Assembly: GCA_020056895.1 (NCBI GenBank)
Contig: JAGVGV010000120.1
Span: 1 to 5,168, forward strand
Origin: Deltaproteobacteria bacterium
GTDB taxonomy: Bacteria > Desulfobacterota > Desulfarculia > Adiutricales > JAGVGV01
Length of the DNA stretch: 5,168 nucleotides
Direction of reading: 5' to 3'
Shown: piece by piece, positions 1 through 4,913 of the stretch
Numbering within the stretch: position 1 is the stretch's first letter
Layout of the letters: the number at the start of each line of letters is the position of its first letter
The notes under the pieces: model-generated
The model's database searches: none
Told to the model about the DNA's origin: nothing
Seen by the model: only the letters and a program-made list of their open reading frames with translations
Translations under genes and position numbers: made by a program

Positions 1-74
1 ACGCCGTCATCGCCCTCCGCTGTAACATCCTCTCCGGACGATTCGAGGACTACTGGGAAGAACGAGCCGCTTGA
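1..74 (+). CDS. C-terminal end of a truncated gene, possibly a transposase
   Basis: The reading frame is open from base 3 and ends at TGA 72-74. It encodes 23 visible residues that include ALRCNILSGRF, followed by EDYWEERAA and the stop. The start lies outside the window. The pattern 'LR...LSGRF-(aromatic, acidic)-W' just before the stop resembles, from memory, the C-terminal tails of ISKra4-type transposases, where a short LR-x-SGRWD-x-FW stretch ends the protein. The fragment is too short to prove this. It could equally be the tail of an unrelated cytoplasmic protein. If it is a transposase, an insertion-sequence end should lie within the next roughly 100-200 bases, which would place a mobile element directly upstream of the deaminase gene. 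The frame and stop are seen directly; the family is a guess. Confidence 0.45.
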   Translation, partial: AVIALRCNILSGRFEDYWEERAA

Positions 75-194
75 AAACCCGGATTCATGACGCAGGCCCA
101 CTCATATTGATTAATGGATTCCCTTAAAAATGTAAATCCCTTGCAACCCCTGAAAAATCGCCCGTTTCGGAATTCACCCCTGTAACGAATCCTT
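75..194. other. Non-coding gap before the deaminase promoter
   Basis: No convincing gene is present. The stretch is more A/T-rich than its surroundings around 100-140. It contains the 7-base direct repeat ACCCCTG at 146-152 and 176-182, exactly 30 bases apart. It shows no clear terminator hairpin for the upstream gene. If the upstream gene is a transposase, the end of its element could lie here, but I could not identify a terminal inverted repeat because the other end is outside the window. Confidence 0.5.
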
Positions 195-224
195 TTGACA
201 CCCGGCCGGGCGGCCGTTTATCAT
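195..224 (+). promoter_or_regulatory. Sigma70-type promoter of the deaminase gene
   Basis: A perfect -35 box TTGACA (195-200) is followed, after an 18-base spacer, by the -10-like TATCAT (219-224, 5 of 6 consensus bases). Transcription should start near 231, giving a leader of about 60 nt before the ATG at 291. The spacer is extremely G/C-rich and contains a perfect 10-base palindrome. The promoter lies only about 120 bases downstream of the truncated upstream gene, so the deaminase is probably expressed on its own transcript. Confidence 0.65.
201..210. repeat. Perfect palindrome CCCGGCCGGG in the promoter spacer
   Basis: The ten bases directly after the -35 box read the same on both strands, and a second palindrome, CGGCCG (211-216), follows at once. 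A palindrome between -35 and -10 is a position where a repressor dimer could act. G/C-only palindromes also arise by chance in GC-rich genomes. An operator role is inference only. Confidence 0.35.
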
Positions 225-276
225 GGAATAATGAACGAAAACCGAGGGTAAAGATTCGTCAACCGTCCATCGACAA

Positions 277-281
277 AAGGA
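277..281 (+). promoter_or_regulatory. Ribosome binding site of the deaminase gene
   Basis: AAGGA lies nine bases before ATG 291. This supports that start over later in-frame ATGs such as 312. The protein beginning here includes the helix that precedes the first strand of the N-terminal deaminase-like domain. Confidence 0.6.
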
Positions 282-290
282 ACCGCAGCC

Positions 291-1802
291 ATGAAACTGG
301 ATGAGTATTATATGTCGCTCGCCTTGGCGCATAAGGAATATACGAACAAAGGCGTCGCGCTCCTGGTCAGCGGAGATGGCCGGATGGCCATTGGGGAACA
401 TGCCGCTCTTCCCACACCCAATACCGCCATGGTCAATGTTCTGCAAAACGCCTCCGCGACGCGATGCAATTCCGCGTGGGTCTACGCCACCTATACTCCG
501 ACCGATATGTGCCTGGGCCTGGCCTGGCAACGGGGCGTGCAAAGGGTGGCATATTATGAAAGCACGACCATAAAGGTCTGGACCATCCAGAATGATCAAT
601 TCACTCAAACCACCGGACCCGCGAGCACCTCGATACGATTGGTTAACGAAACCAAAACGTACCCGGAGGTCGAGAATTTCCCCCCCACTCCCAATTGGAC
701 CGCCTGGTACAATCGGCTCACGGGCAAGGTTTTTTATAATTATATTCCCGAATCAGCCTTTGGTATTTTAAAAAGCTACCAAAACGCCTCCCAAAACCAA
801 GTCTACCGGAGCCGCCCCGACCCGCCCTCCAAATTGGGCCTTGGCCTTTCCGGGCGGAAGGCCATCGCCGTAACCCACGAAAAACTCAGGGACAAGCTCT
901 TTGGCGCCCTGGCCGCCACCTTGGTGGGCCGTAGCTTTACATTGAAATTGGGTCAAACCATATCGTCCACCCACCGGAAGGACCTGGATCAGGGACACAA
1001 CGTGGGGGCGCTCCTGGTCGGCCCGGACAACAAAATTCTGGGTTGGGGCTTGAACATGAGCGACGTGAATTCCACGTTTCACGCCGAAACGGCCCTGCTC
1101 ATGCACTACATGAAATCGAAAAACGTCAACAAATTGCCTTCCGGCTGCCGGCTGTATACCACCTTGGAACCCTGCCACATGTGCGCGGGATTCATCGCCA
1201 CGGCGGGAGACAATACCAAGGTGTATTATCTTCAAAAGGATACACGAATCATTGGCAGCGCCCTCACGAGAACCAATTCAACCAGTTCCAGCCAGCAGGA
1301 ATTGCCGCTCAAGGCTCACCCCACGCCCACATCCAAGGAGATGAAACCCATTCCCCAAATTTTTCTGGACCTTCATAATAATTTCTACGGCGGCGTAATC
1401 AAGTTTTTGTATTCCAAACATGCTGAAACGTTTTTTGATCAGTTGAAAACACAGCCGGACCTTTTGAAAAAATTCCTCCAGGAATTGTCCGCGCCGGCGC
1501 CCCTGGTGCTTCCCCAGCGGCCGGATCCGCTCTCGGTTCCCCTTTCGCTGCGCGGTTTGGACCTGGCGGGCTTCACTCCCGATAAATGGTCCAGGGTTCC
1601 AGGCTACCGGCCCAAATTCGGTCTTCCGGAACTGACGGGGGCTTCCCCCAATCTGAAAGGCCTGGACCTGGCGTTGGGGGACGCGGCCAGCTTTCGGGAA
1701 CGGGTGAAACTGCCCGACGTGGATGTTCAAATGCAGGCCTTGATCGACGTTTTGGAAGAGGGATTCGCCTTGCTCCAGGCCCTGGCGCCCCATCTTAAAT
1801 GA
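291..1802 (+). CDS. Tandem deaminase-fold protein: degenerate N-terminal copy plus active-type zinc deaminase (Bd3614-like)
   Basis: This is a 503-residue protein of the cytidine deaminase-like fold. Residues about 236-315 hold an intact zinc deaminase core: strand VGALLVGPDNKILGWG, then H264-A-E266 (zinc ligand and catalytic proton shuttle), then TTLEPCHMC with zinc ligands C295 and C298, then VYY. Residues about 8-90 repeat this layout (GVALLVSGDGRMAIG, N44-T-A46, YATYTPTDMC, RVAYY), but H, E and the first C are replaced by N44, A46 and T71, and only C74 remains. That half should therefore be catalytically dead and may serve as a structural or substrate-binding partner. Residues about 91-200 link the two halves. 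A Pro-rich tail (about 335-503) contains GLDLA twice (422-426 and 457-461) and ends in an amphipathic helix. No signal peptide or membrane segment is seen, so it is probably cytoplasmic. The best family match I can recall is the Bd3614-like deaminases of bacteria; the substrate (free nucleotide, tRNA, mRNA or DNA) cannot be told from sequence. The gene stands alone, tail-to-tail with rsmB, and is more A/T-rich than its neighbours. Confidence 0.85.
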   Translation: MKLDEYYMSLALAHKEYTNKGVALLVSGDGRMAIGEHAALPTPNTAMVNVLQNASATRCNSAWVYATYTPTDMCLGLAWQRGVQRVAYYESTTIKVWTIQNDQFTQTTGPASTSIRLVNETKTYPEVENFPPTPNWTAWYNRLTGKVFYNYIPESAFGILKSYQNASQNQVYRSRPDPPSKLGLGLSGRKAIAVTHEKLRDKLFGALAATLVGRSFTLKLGQTISSTHRKDLDQGHNVGALLVGPDNKILGWGLNMSDVNSTFHAETALLMHYMKSKNVNKLPSGCRLYTTLEPCHMCAGFIATAGDNTKVYYLQKDTRIIGSALTRTNSTSSSQQELPLKAHPTPTSKEMKPIPQIFLDLHNNFYGGVIKFLYSKHAETFFDQLKTQPDLLKKFLQELSAPAPLVLPQRPDPLSVPLSLRGLDLAGFTPDKWSRVPGYRPKFGLPELTGASPNLKGLDLALGDAASFRERVKLPDVDVQMQALIDVLEEGFALLQALAPHLK

Positions 1803-1814
1803 GTGGCGGGAGGG

Positions 1815-1831
1815 AAAAGGCCGGGACCCGG
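1815..1831 (-). terminator. Weak terminator-like hairpin after rsmB
   Basis: On the minus strand, 14 bases beyond the rsmB stop, CCGG-GTC-CCGG (1831-1821) can fold into a four-base-pair stem and is followed by CCTTTT (1820-1815). The stem and T-run are both short, so this is at best a weak intrinsic terminator. It lies in the 42-base gap between the convergent rsmB and deaminase genes. No plus-strand T-run follows, so I see no intrinsic terminator for the deaminase gene. Confidence 0.25.
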
Positions 1832-1844
1832 AGCCGCGTGGGAG

Positions 1845-3236
1845 CTAAAAGGACAACCCGCCCCATTCCGGAGGTTTGGCCGGTTTCCGTTCGAACACGG
1901 CGGCGAAAAAACCATCCGTGCCGCGCTGGTGAGGCCAGGTGCGGATCAGACCGTCGGGCCCCACCAGTTCCTTGGCCGATTCCGGCAGATACAACGTGGC
2001 CGGCCGGACTCCGAATTCCAGGTGATTCATCCAAAAATCATCGATCACGACCGTGGTTTCTTCCGGAGTCACGGTGCAGACGGCGTAGATCAACCGGCCC
2101 CCCGGACGGACCAGCCGGGACGCGGCGGCGAGCAGTTTTTTCTGGATTTCCGCCATCCGGCCGGGCGAATCGGCGGCTTTGGACCATTTGACGTCCGGCC
2201 GCCGGCGGATGACGCCCAGATTGGAACAGGGGGCGTCCACGAGCACCAGATGGAAAAAATCGGAAGGAAACGGCGGCCCGGCCGCAATATCCCCCCTGAC
2301 CAGATGGACTCCGGCCCGGTTCAGACGCGCCTTATCCCGGGCGGCCAAAGCCAACCGCCCGGCGTCCGGGTCCAAACCGATCACCTGGACCCCATCGGCC
2401 AGGCCGGCCACGTGAAAAGCCTTGCCTCCCCGGCCCGCGCAGCCATCCAGAACCCAGTCCCCCGGTCGAGGCCGGACCAGCAGCCCCACGAGTTGGGCCG
2501 CTTCATCCTGAACCGAAAACCAACCCTCGTCGTACCCCGGGAGATTCATCACCGAACCGGCCGCGCCCCACAGGTTCAAGCCGAATGGCGAAAACCGGGT
2601 GGATTCCACCCGCCGGGCCGATCCGCTCAGCCGCCGAATGGCTTCCTCGATGCCCAGCCGGTCCGGGTCCACTCGGAGCGTCAAAGGCGCGGGTTCGTTA
2701 TTGGCCCTCAGAAGCGCTTCGGTCTCATCGGGGCCTCGTTCCATCAGCCAGCGGTCCACCAGCCAGCGGGGGTGAGAATAGGCAATGGCCAGCCGGTCCG
2801 CCGATGAAAGGGGCGCATCCATGGGGTTGGGCCACGTCTGGGCGCGAGTGGCCGCCCGGAGCACCGCGTTCACCAGTCCGGCCGCCCAGGCCGATCCCGA
2901 CGATTTGGCCAGCCGGACCGCTTCGTCCACCGCCGCCGAGGCCGGGACCCGGTCCAGGTCCATCAATTGAAACAGCCCCTGACGCAGGATGGTCCGGAGT
3001 TCCGGCGTCAGCGGTTTTCCCGGCCGAGTCAGAAACCGGTCGAGCGTCCAATCCAGCCGGGTCCGATGCCTTAAAACGCCGTATACCAAAGCTCCGGCCA
3101 GGGCCCGGTCCCTTGGGTCGAGCCCAATGGTCCGGGATTCCAGGACGTCCTCGGGGAACGAACCGGCCTCCACGTCCAAAAGAGCCCGGAAAGCGGCCTC
3201 CCGGGCCGGGGACGGCGGCGGATTCCTGTTTTTCAT
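1845..3236 (-). CDS. rsmB: 16S rRNA (cytosine-C5)-methyltransferase RsmB (Sun/Fmu)
   Basis: RsmB transfers a methyl group from S-adenosylmethionine to C5 of a cytosine in 16S rRNA (position 967 in E. coli numbering) during small-subunit assembly. The 463-residue protein has the family's two parts. An N-terminal NusB-like helical RNA-binding domain spans about 10-135 (AREAAFRALLDVE, DPRDRALAGALVYGVLRHR, AVDEAVRLAKS, AAGLVNAVLRA). A Rossmann methyltransferase domain spans about 235-450. Visible motifs are the SAM loop LDGCAGRGGK (263-272), the acidic end of strand 2 (GLDPDAGRL, D289), DAPCSNLG with C337 (cysteine assisting product release) and YAVCTVTPEE with C387 (the nucleophile that attacks C6 of the base). 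The SAM loop has GR where most homologues have AP (CAAPGGK). It is slightly longer than the 429-residue E. coli protein. Its ATG overlaps the fmt stop as ATGA and lacks a strong Shine-Dalgarno site, so translation is probably coupled to fmt. Family assignment is secure. Confidence 0.95.
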   Translation of the reverse strand: MKNRNPPPSPAREAAFRALLDVEAGSFPEDVLESRTIGLDPRDRALAGALVYGVLRHRTRLDWTLDRFLTRPGKPLTPELRTILRQGLFQLMDLDRVPASAAVDEAVRLAKSSGSAWAAGLVNAVLRAATRAQTWPNPMDAPLSSADRLAIAYSHPRWLVDRWLMERGPDETEALLRANNEPAPLTLRVDPDRLGIEEAIRRLSGSARRVESTRFSPFGLNLWGAAGSVMNLPGYDEGWFSVQDEAAQLVGLLVRPRPGDWVLDGCAGRGGKAFHVAGLADGVQVIGLDPDAGRLALAARDKARLNRAGVHLVRGDIAAGPPFPSDFFHLVLVDAPCSNLGVIRRRPDVKWSKAADSPGRMAEIQKKLLAAASRLVRPGGRLIYAVCTVTPEETTVVIDDFWMNHLEFGVRPATLYLPESAKELVGPDGLIRTWPHQRGTDGFFAAVFERKPAKPPEWGGLSF

Positions 3237-4171
3237 GAACCGAAAACCATGTTTTGTCCTAGATGCTGGCCGTGCCAGAACTGAAGAGCGGTCTGCCGTT
3301 TCCGGCCTTCCAGTTGAAATTCCGCCACCCTGAGGGACCCTTCGCCGGCGGCCACGTGGAGGTCCCCTTCGTCCAACGCCAACACCTGGCCGGGCCGGCC
3401 TCGGCCTGTTCCAACCCGGCCGCCGAAAAGCTTGAGCCGCTGGCCCTTGAAAAACGTGTACGCGCCGGGCCAGGGATCAAAGGCCCGCACCTGGAGCGCC
3501 AAATGGGCCGCTGGGCGGGTCCAGTCCACCCGACCGTCTTCCTTGGCCAGCAACCGGCATTCCTGAGGGCATTCCCCGGGTTGAGGCCTTGGAACCACGG
3601 TTCCGGCTTTCAACCCCGCCAGGGTTTCCACCATCAACTCAGCGCCCACTACGGCCAACCGGTCGTGAAGCTGCCCGGCGGCTTCGCCTTCCAGAACCGC
3701 CACTTCGCGCCGGAGCAGAATCGGCCCGGTGTCCTGGCCTTCGTCCAGGATCATGGTGGTGACCCCGGTCACCGGGTCGCCGGCCAAAAGAGCCGACTGG
3801 ATGGGCGACGGCCCCCGATAGTTGGGCAGCAACGAAGGATGAAGATTCACGGGTCCGGGCGGGCAAAGCGACAACAGGGACGGCGGCAACAGCCGTCCGA
3901 AGGCCACCACGACCATCGCATCCGGAGCGGCTTCCTTGATCCGTTCCAAAAAGTCGGGGCTCCGAATGTTTTCGGGCTGAACCACCGGCAATCCCAGCCG
4001 CTCGGCCAGCCGTTTCACCGGCGGCGCCACCATTTTCAGCCCCCGGCCCTGGGGCCGGTCCGGCTGCGTGACCACCAGAATCACCGGGTCGCCGGATTCG
4101 GCCAGAGCCGCCAGAGTAGGCACGGCGAATTCGGGCGTGCCGAAATATACGATGCGGCCCGATCCGGTCAT
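3233..4171 (-). CDS. fmt: Methionyl-tRNA formyltransferase
   Basis: Fmt moves a formyl group from 10-formyltetrahydrofolate to the amino group of Met on initiator tRNA, producing the fMet-tRNA used to start translation. The 312-residue product matches the usual length (E. coli 315). The N-terminal formyltransferase domain shows RIVYFGTPEFAVPTL at the start, VNLHPSLLPNYRGPSPIQ and the loop ILDEGQDTGPIL. This gives the catalytic set N109, H111 and D147, with the same spacing as N106/H108/D144 in E. coli. A linker and the C-terminal OB-like domain follow, with KEDGRVDWTRPA and AFDPWPGAYT. I chose ATG at 4171, which shares its A with the def stop (TGATG) and has AGGGA six bases upstream. The TTG at 4174 would add one Met and sit too close to that site. 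It overlaps rsmB by four bases. It belongs to the def-fmt-rsmB operon. Confidence 0.96.
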   Translation of the reverse strand: MTGSGRIVYFGTPEFAVPTLAALAESGDPVILVVTQPDRPQGRGLKMVAPPVKRLAERLGLPVVQPENIRSPDFLERIKEAAPDAMVVVAFGRLLPPSLLSLCPPGPVNLHPSLLPNYRGPSPIQSALLAGDPVTGVTTMILDEGQDTGPILLRREVAVLEGEAAGQLHDRLAVVGAELMVETLAGLKAGTVVPRPQPGECPQECRLLAKEDGRVDWTRPAAHLALQVRAFDPWPGAYTFFKGQRLKLFGGRVGTGRGRPGQVLALDEGDLHVAAGEGSLRVAEFQLEGRKRQTALQFWHGQHLGQNMVFGS

Positions 4172-4698
4172 CAACTTTCCCTGGCTTCCTGCTCTTCCTT
4201 TTTCAGGGCTTTTTTCAGGCGGCGGCGGTAGATTTCCCTTTTAAGGCTGCTGATCCGGTCAATAAAGAGAATCCCGTTCAGATGGTCGATTTCATGCTGG
4301 AAAACCACGGCCATGCGGCCTTCCGCCTCGATTTCGATAGGGTTTCCGTCGATGTCCAGGCCTCGGACCAGAACCTGATTGGCCCGAGTCACCTTGGCGG
4401 AATAGTCGATGACCGAAAGGCAGCCTTCCTCGTACACCAAAGAACCATCGCTCCGGATGATTTCCGGATTGATCACCACCAGCGCCTGACCCACCTCCTC
4501 GGCGGTGCTGGCTTCAATCACGATGATCCGGAGGCTTTGGCCCACCTGGGGAGCGGCCAGGCCGGCGCCGGGGGCTTCGCGCATGGTATCGATCATGTCT
4601 TCGGCCAGTTTGTGGATGTCGTCGGTGATCTCGACGATGGGGCCGGCTTCCTGTTTCAGGATGGGGTCGGGATATTTGCAGATTTTCAGAACAGCCAT
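4171..4698 (-). CDS. def: Peptide deformylase
   Basis: Def is a metal-dependent amidase that removes the N-formyl group from nascent proteins at the ribosome exit, undoing the modification made by the product of the next gene. The 175-residue protein carries all three family motifs: GAGLAAPQVG (44-53, with Q51), EEGCLS (90-95, metal ligand C93) and QHEIDHLNG (134-142, ligands H135 and H139, catalytic E136). The start MAVLKICKYPDPILK is typical. The C-terminus is a strongly charged helix (KREIYRRRLKKALKKEEQEARES), like the basic C-terminal helix by which bacterial deformylases dock on the ribosome. It is close in length to E. coli Def (169). Start ATG 4698 has GGTGA six bases upstream. It is first in the operon, directly downstream of a good promoter, and its TGA overlaps the fmt ATG. 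Confidence 0.97.
   Translation of the reverse strand: MAVLKICKYPDPILKQEAGPIVEITDDIHKLAEDMIDTMREAPGAGLAAPQVGQSLRIIVIEASTAEEVGQALVVINPEIIRSDGSLVYEEGCLSVIDYSAKVTRANQVLVRGLDIDGNPIEIEAEGRMAVVFQHEIDHLNGILFIDRISSLKREIYRRRLKKALKKEEQEARES
4178..4182 (-). promoter_or_regulatory. Ribosome binding site of fmt, inside the end of def
   Basis: AGGGA on the minus strand ends six bases before ATG 4171. It leaves only three bases before the upstream TTG, which is why the ATG is preferred as the fmt start. Confidence 0.6.
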
Positions 4699-4704
4699 GG
4701 AGTT

Positions 4705-4709
4705 TCACC
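4705..4709 (-). promoter_or_regulatory. Ribosome binding site of def
   Basis: GGTGA on the minus strand lies six bases before ATG 4698, the normal spacing, and fixes the def start. Confidence 0.6.
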
Positions 4710-4727
4710 AGTAATTGGTTAAATAAC

Positions 4728-4744
4728 GTTATAATCATTATAAC
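4728..4744. repeat. 17-base perfect palindrome with TATAAT on both strands
   Basis: GTTATAAT, one central base (C4736), then ATTATAAC: two perfect 8-base inverted arms. The right arm contains the TATAAT -10 box of the minus-strand def promoter (4742-4737). The left arm contains TATAAT on the plus strand (4730-4735), with no good -35 box at the right distance. It could be an operator overlapping the def -10 region, or a site where promoters of both directions compete. The palindrome is seen directly; the role is inferred. Confidence 0.55.
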
Positions 4745-4766
4745 CCCATCACCCCATGGGTTTCAA
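4737..4766 (-). promoter_or_regulatory. Promoter of the def-fmt-rsmB operon
   Basis: On the minus strand, TTGAAA (4766-4761; 5 of 6 match to TTGACA) and a perfect TATAAT (4742-4737) are separated by 18 bases. The start of transcription should be near 4730, giving a leader of about 30 nt before def with room only for its ribosome binding site. The two downstream genes have no gap in which to place their own promoters and should depend on this one. Confidence 0.7.
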
Positions 4767-4789
4767 CTCCCGTCAGCTTGTATTGGCCG

Positions 4790-4818
4790 TTGACAGGGAG
4801 AAGGGGTTCGATTACAAT
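4790..4818 (+). promoter_or_regulatory. Near-consensus sigma70 promoter of the response regulator gene
   Basis: A perfect TTGACA (4790-4795), exactly 17 bases, then TACAAT (4813-4818, 5 of 6). Transcription should begin near 4825. It is divergent from the def promoter, with about 24 bases between the two -35 boxes, so the pair could be controlled together. It excludes in-frame starts upstream of about 4825 for the regulator. Confidence 0.72.
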
Positions 4819-4842
4819 CCGTGTGCGATATTTTTCACAAAA

Positions 4843-4862
4843 CCGGACTCCAAGAGCTCCGG
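4843..4862 (+). other. Leader hairpin 1 upstream of the response regulator
   Basis: CCGGA (4843-4847) pairs with TCCGG (4858-4862) and CTC (4848-4850) with GAG (4854-4856), leaving a three-base loop and one bulged C (4857). It lies in the predicted untranslated leader. It is followed by CATCCTTTCCC rather than a T-run, so it is not a clear terminator. Confidence 0.35.
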
Positions 4863-4880
4863 CATCCTTTCCCGGTCCGA

Positions 4881-4895
4881 TTCCCGGCTCGGGGA
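4881..4895 (+). other. Leader hairpin 2 just before the response regulator start
   Basis: TTCCCG (4881-4886) pairs with CGGGGA (4890-4895), including one T-G wobble, around the loop GCT. It ends five bases before the probable ribosome binding site, so its folding could influence translation. Short G/C hairpins are common by chance in GC-rich DNA. Confidence 0.3.
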
Positions 4896-4900
4896 CCCCT

Positions 4901-4905
4901 GGCGG
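4901..4905 (+). promoter_or_regulatory. Probable weak ribosome binding site of the response regulator
   Basis: GGCGG lies eight bases before GTG 4914. It is only a partial match to the Shine-Dalgarno consensus, but it is the best candidate near the only plausible start codon after the predicted transcription start. Confidence 0.4.
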
Positions 4906-4913
4906 ATACCAAG

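Noticed and set aside
231..251. Six-codon leader peptide ATG-AAC-GAA... TAA before the deaminase
   Set aside because: The start coincides with the predicted transcription start and has no ribosome site. It is likely chance.
174..608. Minus-strand open frame of 144 codons over the deaminase start
   Set aside because: It covers the deaminase promoter and N-terminus, has no good ribosome site, and has no recognisable domain. The plus-strand gene has motif support.
291..1802. Deaminase as a secreted polymorphic toxin
   Set aside because: Many deaminase-fold families are toxins, but here there is no signal peptide, secretion or repeat domain at the N-terminus and no small immunity gene follows: rsmB converges 42 bases downstream.
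1803..2807. Plus-strand open frame of 334 codons
   Set aside because: It lies opposite rsmB, is very rich in Pro, Arg and Gly, and has no recognisable domain. It is an antisense shadow of a secure gene in GC-rich DNA.
3263..4231. Plus-strand open frame of 322 codons
   Set aside because: It is the antisense of fmt, with low-complexity His/Gln/Pro/Arg composition and no motif. Not a gene.
4282..4722. Plus-strand 146-codon open frame opposite def
   Set aside because: It is the antisense of peptide deformylase, whose three catalytic motifs are intact on the minus strand.
4821..4913. N-terminal extension of the response regulator from an in-frame GTG at 4821
   Set aside because: It begins at or before the predicted transcription start and would add 31 residues without domain character ahead of a receiver that normally starts within a few residues of its first strand.
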